Shown one piece after another: positions 27,333 through 34,793 of a stretch of DNA of 64,000 nt. Source of the DNA: Pseudaminobacter sp040049255 (GTDB lineage: Bacteria; Pseudomonadota; Alphaproteobacteria; Rhizobiales; Rhizobiaceae); assembly GCF_040049255.1 (NCBI RefSeq), contig NZ_JBDZDR010000001.1, positions 744,001-808,000 on the forward strand. The letters are read 5' to 3'. The translations under genes and the position numbers were made by a program. Position 1 is the stretch's first letter. Every line of letters starts with the position of its first letter. The notes beneath the pieces are model-generated. The model ran no database searches, had not been told where the DNA came from, and saw only the letters and a program-made list of their open reading frames with translations.

Positions 27333-28001
27333 ATGGACTCGTTATCAGATGCCTTTCCCGTCTATAACCCGCCGCGGGAACCCTATTTCTCGATCCTCCA
27401 TCGCGACGCAGACCTTCTCGTGCTCGATAAGCCGAGCGGTCTTCTTTCCGTGCCCGGACGCCACCCCGCCCTCGCGGACAGCCTGGCAACGCGCGTTCAG
27501 GAACAATTTCCGAAAGCCCTGATCATTCACCGACTGGACAAGGACACGTCCGGCCTGGTGCTGATGTCGCTCAACCGCAAGGCGCATGCCGCGGTCGCGG
27601 CGCAGTTCGAGGCGCGCACCACCGAGAAATCCTATGTGGCCGAGGTCTGGGGGCGGGTCCAGGATGAGGAAGGATTGGTCGACCTGCCCTTGGCCATCGA
27701 TCCGGACAACAAACCCCGGCATCGCGTCGACCATCAGCACGGCAAGCCCGCGCAGACGCGCTGGCGCGTTCTCGGATACGGTGAGAACACCACGCGACTG
27801 CGCCTTTTCCCGTTGACCGGACGCACACACCAGTTGCGCGTGCACATGAAGGCGTTGGGTCACGTGATCCTGGGCGACGAGTTCTATGCCGACGGCGCGG
27901 CTCTGGCGGCCGCAGACCGGCTGCTGCTCCACGCCGAAGAACTGAGCTTTCGTCATCCCCGTGGCTCGGACGTCACCTTCACCGCCCCCGTGCCGTTCTG
28001 A
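27333..28001 (+). CDS. rluA: RluA-family pseudouridine synthase
   Basis: This encodes 222 residues, close to E. coli RluA (about 219). The catalytic motif HRLDKDTSG has Asp69. RTHQLRVHM and LLLHAEEL are the other family motifs. It converts uridine to pseudouridine in 23S rRNA and some tRNAs. There is no S4 domain, which supports RluA rather than RluC/D. The ribosome-binding site is weak. It is followed eight bases later by rsmJ. Confidence 0.85.
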   Translation: MDSLSDAFPVYNPPREPYFSILHRDADLLVLDKPSGLLSVPGRHPALADSLATRVQEQFPKALIIHRLDKDTSGLVLMSLNRKAHAAVAAQFEARTTEKSYVAEVWGRVQDEEGLVDLPLAIDPDNKPRHRVDHQHGKPAQTRWRVLGYGENTTRLRLFPLTGRTHQLRVHMKALGHVILGDEFYADGAALAAADRLLLHAEELSFRHPRGSDVTFTAPVPF

Positions 28002-28009
28002 GAGCGACG

Positions 28010-28714
28010 ATGGCGCAAAACCTCGACACAACATCCCTGATCGTCGACTTCGTCGGCGGCGCGACCGGTCACCGTTTTCGCTCTAGCGAGGGGCGTGGGC
28101 AGGCTTTGGCGAAAGCCGCCGGGTTTTCGCGCGGCGTTGTGCCGGAAATCGTGGACGCTACTGCCGGCCTCGGCCGTGACGCGTTTTTCCTGGCGTCGCT
28201 TGGTGCGCGCGTCACCCTCATCGAGCGCTCCAGGACGATGCATGACCTCCTTGCCGAGGGGCTCGATCGCGCCCGAGCGCAAGGGGGGCGGTATGCCGAA
28301 ACGGTTGCGCGCATGACGCTGATACATGGCGACTCATGCGCCCTGCTGCCGCAACTGAACCCGCAGGTGGTATTGGTCGATCCGATGCACCCTCCACGTG
28401 GCAACACGGCCCTGGTCAAGAAGGAGATGCGGCTGATCCGCGAAATCGTCGGCACCGATCCCGACGCCGCACAACTGATGCAGGTCGCCCTGGAGACCGC
28501 GCGCAACCGAGTGGTGCTCAAGTGGCCCCTGCGCGCGGAGCCGATGCCAGGGCTACCCAAACCGTCCCATCAGATCTTGGGAAAGAGCACTCGTTACGAC
28601 GTCTTCGTGAAAGCCAGGATCATGAAAACGACCCCATCGGATCAGAATGCCCAGTACTGCAGTACGCAATCGCCTCAACCAGATCTGCCCGGATCGTCCT
28701 CGGAAAGAGCATGA
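28010..28714 (+). CDS. rsmJ: 16S rRNA m2G methyltransferase RsmJ-like
   Basis: This encodes 234 residues. The SAM motif VDATAGLGRDAFF (48-60), DPMHPPR (124-130) and the KKEM segment match RsmJ, which methylates G1516 of 16S rRNA in E. coli. The roughly 60-residue N-terminal part of the enterobacterial protein is missing, and the last 25 residues after the normal end (YDVFVKARI) are unrelated, Ser/Gln-rich sequence. Either the frame runs past a lost stop or the tail is specific to this lineage. The stop overlaps the next small ORF by four bases. RsmJ is best known from gammaproteobacteria, so transfer is possible. Confidence 0.8.
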   Translation: MAQNLDTTSLIVDFVGGATGHRFRSSEGRGQALAKAAGFSRGVVPEIVDATAGLGRDAFFLASLGARVTLIERSRTMHDLLAEGLDRARAQGGRYAETVARMTLIHGDSCALLPQLNPQVVLVDPMHPPRGNTALVKKEMRLIREIVGTDPDAAQLMQVALETARNRVVLKWPLRAEPMPGLPKPSHQILGKSTRYDVFVKARIMKTTPSDQNAQYCSTQSPQPDLPGSSSERA

Positions 28715-28839
28715 GGACGGCTTCAAAAACCGTCCTGCCGCGGGCACCGATCTCCGATCTGATCAACTTCGTCGCGGAAACGGGCCGCAAAATGCTAAAC
28801 CTCGAGCTGCCTCGCGCTCGGCAGAATCTTGGGGCGTAA
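28711..28839 (+). CDS. Possible small protein overlapping rsmJ end
   Basis: This is a 42-codon frame whose ATG overlaps the rsmJ stop (ATGA). The product is basic at the N-terminus and amphipathic in the middle (ISDLINFVAETGRKMLNLEL). No family is recognised. The overlap and clean composition suggest translation; the short length makes it uncertain. Confidence 0.35.
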   Translation: MRTASKTVLPRAPISDLINFVAETGRKMLNLELPRARQNLGA

Positions 28840-28883
28840 ACCAACTGGAAGACGTTAACGAGCGGCGGCAGTGCCAACAAAAG

Positions 28884-28896
28884 CGATGGTGGGCCC
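28884..28896. repeat. 13-bp repeat of tRNA-Ile2 3' end (outer attachment-site-like copy)
   Basis: CGATGGTGGGCCC is identical to 30110-30122, which covers the 3' end of the tRNA-Ile2 gene with its CCA. A short repeat of a tRNA 3' end at the far side of foreign DNA is the usual mark of site-specific integration. It closes a segment of about 1.2 kb. Confidence 0.55.
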
Positions 28897-28961
28897 TAGC
28901 CGTTAAAAGAAATAAGCAATTTCAATCGTTCTCCGATACCGTCACAAATCCCGCCACTTTC

Positions 28962-29561
28962 TTAGGTCTTATCCTCCTTCAGAAAGCGTTCAAGACGGGC
29001 CGTTATGTGCGGCGGCGGGTCACCCTCACCACGCCACGACCGGTGTTCGCGGGTCGTCGGGTGAATGATCAGTTTGAAGGTTGGGAAATCGTCGTTTCCG
29101 ACAATTCGCATCAGGCGCGTGAACTCTGAAACTGGTATTTGCCAGAGGGTGTCCTTAGTGAGGTCGGAGTTCACGAAAAACGCTGCGACCCGAAGGTCCA
29201 ACTCGCTGCAGACGGCTTCAGCAAACACTTTGCTATGGATGAAGAGGTTGAGTAGCTGCCTCACGCCCACGGTGCATTTCTCAGGCGCGTTGAGATCGAA
29301 ATATTCAAAGAAGTTGAAGCGTGTCCACCAATCGGGTTGCTTCGACGGCAAGAGGCTAAAGCGTTCGGCTTTGACGTTTAGGTCGGCGAGTTGTGAAGTT
29401 AGCTTCTCAGCGTCGAACAGCTTCCGCATCGCATAGGCTGAGAGGAATACCTTCTTCTCAAGATGGAACGAGCGGCGTGTGGAAGCCTTGGACGCCCACC
29501 TGTCAATCAGATCAGCGTCCTTCAATAGCTGCTGCTTCCACGGCCAACTCTCTACGATCAT
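28962..29561 (-). CDS. Hypothetical protein of the tRNA-associated segment
   Basis: This encodes 199 residues with mixed helix and strand character and no signal peptide or membrane helix. It is rich in aromatic residues (PDWWTRFNFFEYFDL). The central part is well conserved in character, with hydrophobic cores at about 105-135 and 150-170. I do not recognise the family. Base composition is lower in GC than the flanking chromosome. Its ATG overlaps the stop of the methyltransferase fragment by four bases, so the two were probably read together. There is no strong ribosome-binding site of its own. Confidence 0.6.
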   Translation of the reverse strand: MIVESWPWKQQLLKDADLIDRWASKASTRRSFHLEKKVFLSAYAMRKLFDAEKLTSQLADLNVKAERFSLLPSKQPDWWTRFNFFEYFDLNAPEKCTVGVRQLLNLFIHSKVFAEAVCSELDLRVAAFFVNSDLTKDTLWQIPVSEFTRLMRIVGNDDFPTFKLIIHPTTREHRSWRGEGDPPPHITARLERFLKEDKT

Positions 29562-29701
29562 GCCCCAATCGCGATCCTAAGCAAGTGCTCCCACGTCCCA
29601 TACGGCGGGTCTGTCAGTGCCAAATCGACGCTCCCATCTGGAATCTCCTTCATACGCTCAAGGCAGTCACCGAGCAGCCGTGTGGGCTCTGAAACTAGCA
29701 T
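29558..29701 (-). pseudogene. N-terminal fragment of adenine-specific DNA methyltransferase
   Basis: This is a 47-codon frame: ATG at 29701, then LLGDCLERMKEIPDGSVDLAL and TDPPYGT. This is the start of a beta-class N6-adenine/N4-cytosine DNA methyltransferase: the first strand, then catalytic motif IV DPPY (residues 31-34). About 200-300 residues, including the SAM-binding motif and target domain, are missing; the frame ends after 13 more residues. It is a remnant of a methyltransferase gene, cut by a deletion that placed the 199-residue gene right behind it. An active enzyme is not possible. Confidence 0.7.
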
Positions 29702-30112
29702 TATTCTCGGGTCAATCAAAATGGCGCTAAGTTAAAATAGCCATGAATCGATGCGTTTACTTGTTCAACACTCCGTTTACTGAAGCATATTTTGTATTTC
29801 GCATGTGATTGCGCGTGATTTCGTGTTCAGGACTCGAACCCGCAACCATGATGATTTCACCGCTCAGCTGAAACGCCTCGAATCAAGCGCTTGCTGTATT
29901 CATCTAGGTATTTAATAATTAACGTAAATTTTCGATTTAGCGAAGTGCGACCGGACTCGGGATTACTTGCATCAAATGGGCCTGACGGTATCCGAGGGTC
30001 AAAGAGTGACGGTATTTTAGGTTTTTGGACACCGTAAAATGGCTTTGCGGGCCATTTTGAAAAGCTAAGCCATTGATTTTTGCTAGGAAACTTGAACGGT
30101 CAAAAAAATCGA
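29702..30112. other. AT-rich intergenic DNA with a degenerate tRNA-like piece
   Basis: There is no gene in these 410 bases. On the minus strand, around 29826-29871, a stretch resembles a tRNA D-arm (AGCTGAGCGGT) and T-arm (GCGGGTTCGAGTCC) with the anticodon arm missing. The rest is AT-rich and featureless and looks like the decayed interior of an integrated element. Confidence 0.35.
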
Positions 30113-30122
30113 TGGTGGGCCC
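30110..30122. repeat. 13-bp repeat at the 3' end of tRNA-Ile2 (inner copy)
   Basis: CGATGGTGGGCCC covers the last ten bases of the tRNA gene, including the encoded CCA, plus three bases beyond. It is identical to 28884-28896. Confidence 0.55.
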
Positions 30123-30188
30123 GGAGGGACTCGAACCCCCAACCAAGCGGTTATGAGCCGCCGGCTCTAACCATTGAGCTACAGGCCC
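30113..30188 (-). tRNA. tRNA-Ile2 (anticodon CAT)
   Basis: This 76-base cloverleaf includes an encoded CCA. The acceptor pair is GGGCCTG/CGGGCCC, the D-arm AGCTCAATGGTTAGAGC, the anticodon stem GGCGG/CCGCT with loop CTCATAA, and the T-arm GGGGGTTCGAGTCCCTC. The CAT anticodon could mean Met. The whole pattern follows the minor isoleucine tRNA (E. coli ileX type), in which the C is changed to lysidine to read AUA. It is the anchor of the integrated segment downstream of its 3' end. Confidence 0.9.
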
Positions 30189-30320
30189 CACCCAGTGGCT
30201 GGATAGTTTCTTTTTTCGGCGCGCACAAGGCTTTAACCGAAAACAGTTTCCACTTGCCGCAATCGGTCCATAATCGCAACATAGTCGGGCCCCCGAAGGG
30301 ACACGATATTGGAGATTTGC

Positions 30321-31031
30321 ATGACGAAGTTTCATCTGCCCCTGGCGCTGGCCGCGGCGATCGCCCTGCCGGCGGCATCCGCATCGGCGCAGACGCAAGC
30401 GCCCTCCCGCATCGTGGTGACGGGCGAAGGCGAAAAGGCGGTCGCGCCGGATCTTGCCCTGCTCTCGCTCAGCGTCATGCGCGAGGCCAAGACCGCGCGC
30501 GAGGCGCTGGACGCCAATAACGACGCCATGGCGGCGGTGATTTCGGCGATGAAGGCCGCCGGGATCGAAGAGCGCGACCTGCAGACCTCCGGCATCCAGA
30601 TCGTCCCCCGCTACCACTACACCAACAAGCCGGACGGCGGGCAGGAGGCCGAGCTGGTCGCCTACCAGGTCACCAACACGCTTTCCGTGCGGGTGCGCGA
30701 CCTTTCCAAGGCCGGCGACATCCTCGACAAATCCGTGTCGCTGGGCGTCAACCAGGGCGGCGGCATCGTCTTCACCAACAACGACCCTTCCGCCGCGCTG
30801 ACCGAGGCGCGCAAGCTCGCGGTCAAGGATGCGGTGGATAAGGCCAAGGTGCTGAGCGAGGCCGCCGGCGTGCAGCTTGGCCGGGTGATCGAAATCTCCG
30901 ACCAGACCTATCCGCCGCGGCCGATGCCGATGGCCAAGACCATGGCGCTGGACGCTTCCGGCGCCGTGCCGCTCCAGGCCGGCGAAAACACCTACAACGT
31001 GCAGGTCAACGTAACCTTCGAGATCAAGTAG
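30321..31031 (+). CDS. SIMPL-domain periplasmic protein (DUF541)
   Basis: This encodes 236 residues. A signal peptide ends near residue 24 (ASASAQ), followed by one SIMPL domain. Visible signatures are VVTGEGEKAVAPDLALLSLSV and the TSGIQIVPRY segment. Proteins of this family (BP26/OMP28 in Brucella) are periplasmic or outer-membrane associated, assemble into rings, and have no settled enzymatic role. TTGGAG lies six bases before the ATG. It is a single gene closed by the strong terminator at 31081. Confidence 0.88.
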   Translation: MTKFHLPLALAAAIALPAASASAQTQAPSRIVVTGEGEKAVAPDLALLSLSVMREAKTAREALDANNDAMAAVISAMKAAGIEERDLQTSGIQIVPRYHYTNKPDGGQEAELVAYQVTNTLSVRVRDLSKAGDILDKSVSLGVNQGGGIVFTNNDPSAALTEARKLAVKDAVDKAKVLSEAAGVQLGRVIEISDQTYPPRPMPMAKTMALDASGAVPLQAGENTYNVQVNVTFEIK

Positions 31032-31080
31032 CGGAAGGGGCCGGCAGGCCCTGCCCTCGCCTCCATCGCACCCGAAAAGA

Positions 31081-31113
31081 AAAGCCCCGGAGGATCGTTC
31101 CTCCGGGGCTTTT
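31081..31113. terminator. Bidirectional intrinsic terminator
   Basis: A 13-base perfect stem (AAAGCCCCGGAGG with its complement) has a six-base loop and T/A tracts on both sides. It serves the SIMPL gene on the plus strand and the convergent gene at 31155 on the minus strand. Confidence 0.9.
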
Positions 31114-31154
31114 ACTTCAGGTCCAGCCGTAAGTCTTTTCAGGGCAGGACCGGA

Positions 31155-31529
31155 TCAGCGCAGGATCGGGCAGAACGGCTCGCGGCCGAAGGTGACGATC
31201 ATGCGGTCGCCCCACTCGCGGCCAGCGACGGTGATCGAATGGCGGCTCATGTCGACGACGCGGGCGCGGTGCATGCCCATGCGCTCGGCCTTGTCGAGGG
31301 CGCGGTCGGGCGTGCAGCGGCGCTCCCAGCGGTCGCGCCGGTCCCAGCGCTCCTGCCGCTCGTCAGGATACCAACGTGGTCCGGAGTCACGGACGTAGAA
31401 ACCGCCGCCGACCTCGCCGCCGCCGAAATTCAGGTAAAGGCCATCGGCCTGCGCGCCTGCCGGCAGCGCAGCCAGGCCGCTGAGGCCGATGAAAGTGGAA
31501 AGTGCGGCGGTCTTGAACAGCTTGTGCAT
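31155..31529 (-). CDS. Small secreted hypothetical protein
   Basis: This encodes 124 residues. The signal peptide (1-28) has a clear hydrophobic core. The mature part starts Gly/Tyr-rich (LYLNFGGGEVGGGFYV) and continues with an Arg/Asp-rich repeat (ERWDRRDRWERR) and a basic C-terminal domain containing two Cys. GAGGAG lies eight bases before the ATG. Similar short secreted proteins with an Arg-rich middle are common in Rhizobiales, with no known function. The gene shares the terminator at 31081 with the SIMPL gene. Confidence 0.75.
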   Translation of the reverse strand: MHKLFKTAALSTFIGLSGLAALPAGAQADGLYLNFGGGEVGGGFYVRDSGPRWYPDERQERWDRRDRWERRCTPDRALDKAERMGMHRARVVDMSRHSITVAGREWGDRMIVTFGREPFCPILR

Positions 31530-31705
31530 TGTTGTCTTCTCCTCGGTGGCTGAACCGTTCGGCGGTCCTGCCGAAGCGATGTGGCAACAATGCGCCGTGG
31601 TGGCTGAACCTTTGTCGAACCGCATATTCATCTTCGGTTCATGCGGGTAAATTATTGAAATACCATCGCAACAATGCGTGTACGAACAGCCGCGCCGCCG
31701 GCTTG

Positions 31706-32152
31706 TCAGGGCTCCTCGGCCAGCATATGGGCAAAGAAATCCTCCGGCTCGGCAAGGTCGCTTTCCAGCGCGCTGACCCGGCCGCGCACCGAAATGCCGG
31801 CCTCGTGCACGGTTTCGGCGCTGCCGGAAACCAGCGGGTGCCACCAGTAAAGATCGCGCCCCTCGGCCACCAGCCGGTAGGCGCAGGTATTGGGCAGCCA
31901 GGGTATGGTGCGCACGTTCTGAGGGGTGAGGCCGACGCAATCGGAAACGCGCGACAGGCGGTGCTCATAGTCGGCGCAGCGACAAGTTTCCGCGTCGAAC
32001 AGGCGGCAGGCGACGCTCGTCCAGTAGATGTCGCCGGTGTCCTCGTCCTCCAGTTTCGACAGGCAGCACTTGCCGCAGCCGTCGCACAGCGACTCCCATT
32101 GGGCCGGCGTCATTGCCTCGAGTTCGGTGGTCTTCCAGAAAGGCTCATTCAT
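31706..32152 (-). CDS. YcgN-family cysteine-cluster protein (UPF0260)
   Basis: This encodes 148 residues that align along their length with E. coli YcgN. The Cys pattern CDGCGKCC followed by VACRLFD, CRCADY, DCVGL and TCAYR is intact and could bind a metal or an iron-sulfur cluster. The role is unknown. The start is uncertain: the ATG at 32161 is three codons further upstream, and neither has a clear ribosome-binding site. Confidence 0.82.
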   Translation of the reverse strand: MNEPFWKTTELEAMTPAQWESLCDGCGKCCLSKLEDEDTGDIYWTSVACRLFDAETCRCADYEHRLSRVSDCVGLTPQNVRTIPWLPNTCAYRLVAEGRDLYWWHPLVSGSAETVHEAGISVRGRVSALESDLAEPEDFFAHMLAEEP

Positions 32153-32324
32153 CGGCTGCATGTGGCCCGCTCGCGCGGCAAGGTCAAGCCGGCGAGCAGG
32201 CTCCACAAGCCTCTTCGCCCGTCAATCGCCCAACTGATGCCTCGTTTGCGGCCTTTCGGGAACAAATTTGCGTGTCTTATGTTCCGCTCGGACGGGACCT
32301 TATGCATAACAGGAGAATTCGTAT

Positions 32325-34502
32325 ATGAAACGCCAACCAAGGATCTTGGTGGGAACCGCCCTCGGCCTGCTGATGGCATCCGCGCCGCTGATGGCCGCGC
32401 CGCCACTGCCCAATGGCGGCAGCGGCGAATCTCCCCTTCTCTCGGCCGGCATGAACAAGAGCGCGCCGATCGTCATCGCCCAGGCCGAAGACGAGCTCAC
32501 GCCCTCCGAAGAGTTGCTGCCGAAGAAGAAGCACCGCAAGGCGCAGGAAGAGCGGGCCCCCGAAGGACAGCCGGCAGAAGCCGCACCTGACGAACAGCCG
32601 CGCAAGAAGAACCGCAAGGAGGCCCCTGCCGCCGAGCAGCCGGCCCAGCAGGAGCTCGCGCCCGCCCCGGCCGAGGAGCCGACGCAGCCGCGCAAGAAGA
32701 ACCGCAAGGAGGCCCCTGTCGCCGAGCAGCCGGCCCAGCAGGAACTCGCGCCCGCCCCGGCCGAGGAGCCGGCGCAGCCGCGCAAGAAGAACCGCAAGGA
32801 GGCGCCAGCCGCCGAGCAGCCGGCCCAGCAGGAACTCGCGCCCGCACCGGCCGAGGAGCCGGCGCAGCCGCGCAAGAAGAACCGCAAGGAGGCCCCTGTA
32901 GCCGAGCAGCCGCCCCAGCAGGAACTCGCGCCCGCCCCGGCCGAAGAGCCGGTGAAGCCGCGCAAGAAGAACCGCAAGGAGGCCCCTGCCGCCGAGCAGC
33001 CGGCTGCCGCGCCGGAACTCGCCCCCGCCCCGGCCGAAGAGCCGGCGCAGCCGCGCAAGAAAAACCGCAAGGAGGCTCCTGCCGCTTCCGAACAGCCCGC
33101 CACTCCGGGCGAAGCGGTAACGCCTTCGGAAAAGCCCGCTGAAGCCACGCCGGACAAGCCGCGCAAGAAGGGCAACCAGCAGGCGCCTGCCGCCGAGCAG
33201 CCCGCCGCTCCGGGCGAGGCGGTAACGCCGGTTCCGACCGAGAAGCCGGCGGAATCCGAAGGCCAGGTCCAGCCCGCTCCGGCTGAACCGGCCACGCAGG
33301 CTCCCGCGCCGGTTCCCGGCGAGGCACAGCCGGCTCCGACGGAGGCCACCGGGGCAGGCCAGGCGCCTGCAGCCGACAGCCAGAAGGTCGCCCCGGCACC
33401 GGACAGTCAGAAGGTCGCTCCCGCCGAAGGCCAGGAACAGGGTGCAAAGGAGCAGGGCAGGCGCGGTCAGCGGGAGGGCGGCAACCGTCGTCCGCAGCCC
33501 GCCGAAGCCGGTCCGCCGCCCGTGGACGACAAGTCAGCCCAGCAGGAGGTGCAGCCGGAAAAGGTCGAGCCGGTGACCGCCGAGCAGGGCAAGCGCGTGA
33601 AGGAAAGACCGGTGGACCTGAAGCGCCGCGAGCGGCCGGAGGGCACCGAGATCCTCAAGGAATTCGGCGACCGACTGATCATCCAGCTCGACAACCAGGT
33701 CATGGTCCAGAGCAGCGAGCGCCCGCGCATGCGGCACAATGCCCGCGACGTCTACTATGAGGATCTGCCGCGCGGCCGCACCCGCGAGACGATCGAACGG
33801 CGCGACGGCACGCGGGTGGTGACCATCCGCAACGCCTATGGCGACGTCGTCCGCCGCTCGCGCATTACACCCGACGGGCGCGAATATGTGCTCTCCTATG
33901 TTGACGAGGACGACTATGACCGCGTGCGCGACTGGCGTGATCCGGGCCGCGATCTTCCGCCGCTGCGGCTGGAAATCCCCGTGGACGACTACATCCTGAC
34001 CTCGGACCGCGTTCGCGATCCGGACATGTACTATCGCTTCCTCGAGCAGCCGCCGGTGGAGCGTGTGGAGCGGCTCTATTCCGTCGACGAGGTCAAGCGT
34101 TCGGCCCGCATCCGCGACAAGACGCGGCGCATCGACCTCGACACGGTCACCTTCGATTTCGGTTCGGCGACGATCGCCGAAAGCGAGATCACCCGTCTTG
34201 AAGGCGTGGCCAACGCCATGGAACGCATCCTCGACAGGAATCCCGCCGAGACGTTCCTGATCGAAGGCCATACCGATGCCGTCGGCTCCGACCTCGCCAA
34301 TCTGGCGTTGTCGGACAAGCGGGCGGAAGCGGTAGCCGCGGCGCTCACCAATGTGTTCGGCATTCCGCCGGAAAACCTGGCCACCCAGGGCTATGGCGAG
34401 CAGTTCCTGAAGGTGAAGACCCAGTCGCCCGAACGCCAGAACCGCCGTGTCGCCATCCGCCGCATTACGCCGCTGGTGGCCCCGGTTGCCAGCAACCAGT
34501 AG
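32325..34502 (+). CDS. OmpA-family protein with Lys/Glu/Pro-rich tandem repeats
   Basis: This encodes 725 residues. A signal peptide (1-25) is followed by a low-complexity region (about 55-400) with five tandem units of 30-31 residues of the type PRKKNRKEAP-AEQPAQQELAPAPAEEPAQ. A middle domain of unknown type follows (about 430-590). The C-terminal OmpA peptidoglycan-binding domain (about 605-715) contains VTFDFGSATIAE and FLIEGHTDAVGSD. The protein probably links the outer membrane to peptidoglycan across the periplasm, with the charged repeats as a flexible spacer. AGGAG lies nine bases before the ATG. A strong terminator follows at 34653. Confidence 0.88.
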   Translation: MKRQPRILVGTALGLLMASAPLMAAPPLPNGGSGESPLLSAGMNKSAPIVIAQAEDELTPSEELLPKKKHRKAQEERAPEGQPAEAAPDEQPRKKNRKEAPAAEQPAQQELAPAPAEEPTQPRKKNRKEAPVAEQPAQQELAPAPAEEPAQPRKKNRKEAPAAEQPAQQELAPAPAEEPAQPRKKNRKEAPVAEQPPQQELAPAPAEEPVKPRKKNRKEAPAAEQPAAAPELAPAPAEEPAQPRKKNRKEAPAASEQPATPGEAVTPSEKPAEATPDKPRKKGNQQAPAAEQPAAPGEAVTPVPTEKPAESEGQVQPAPAEPATQAPAPVPGEAQPAPTEATGAGQAPAADSQKVAPAPDSQKVAPAEGQEQGAKEQGRRGQREGGNRRPQPAEAGPPPVDDKSAQQEVQPEKVEPVTAEQGKRVKERPVDLKRRERPEGTEILKEFGDRLIIQLDNQVMVQSSERPRMRHNARDVYYEDLPRGRTRETIERRDGTRVVTIRNAYGDVVRRSRITPDGREYVLSYVDEDDYDRVRDWRDPGRDLPPLRLEIPVDDYILTSDRVRDPDMYYRFLEQPPVERVERLYSVDEVKRSARIRDKTRRIDLDTVTFDFGSATIAESEITRLEGVANAMERILDRNPAETFLIEGHTDAVGSDLANLALSDKRAEAVAAALTNVFGIPPENLATQGYGEQFLKVKTQSPERQNRRVAIRRITPLVAPVASNQ
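32601..33086 (+). repeat. Five tandem 90-93 bp in-frame repeats
   Basis: Units start at 32601, 32691, 32781, 32871 and 32961 (90 bases each, the last 93), each beginning CGCAAGAAGAACCGCAAGGA. A partial unit starts at 33054. Near-identity of the copies suggests recent slippage or recombination, so the number of units may vary between strains. Confidence 0.85.
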
Positions 34503-34526
34503 CGGCAAGGCCGGCCCGCGCAACGA

Positions 34527-34557
34527 CCGTGATCGTCGCATTGCCCGATCACGGTTT
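34527..34557 (+). terminator. Possible weak terminator hairpin after the OmpA gene
   Basis: A nine-base stem CCGTGATCG/CGATCACGG with a ten-base loop is followed only by TTTCG. It lies 25 bases after the stop; the stronger terminator is at 34653. Confidence 0.35.
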
Positions 34558-34652
34558 CGCGAGGTGAGGCCGGTTTGCCATTGACTCGACAGATTCGCCA
34601 CGCAGTCTGTCCTGATAGTTCCCTGCCCCGTCCCCCAGCCGGGGGACAGGCG

Positions 34653-34690
34653 AAAGCCCGGCCGGTCGCCCCCTCCCCGGCCGGGCTTTT
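34653..34690. terminator. Strong intrinsic terminator
   Basis: A 13-base perfect stem AAAGCCCGGCCGG with its complement has an 11-base loop and a following TTTT. It lies between the OmpA gene and the convergent dehydrogenase gene and can work in both directions. Confidence 0.85.
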
Positions 34691-34793
34691 CTATTCGTAG
34701 CTGGCATGACGGCGCTAGCGCCACCAAATTTCCTACAAGATCAGGCGGATGGGCGCCTTTCCTGAATCAGGCTGGCAACCACACCGGCCTGCG

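Noticed and set aside
30080..30520. 146-codon plus-strand frame across the tRNA-Ile2 gene
   Set aside because: It translates the complement of a tRNA (the familiar DSNPQP artefact) and the start of the SIMPL gene in a wrong frame.
32601..33086. Regular 90-bp repeats considered as a CRISPR array
   Set aside because: Repeats are in frame within an OmpA-family gene, have no unique spacers and are longer than CRISPR units; no cas genes.
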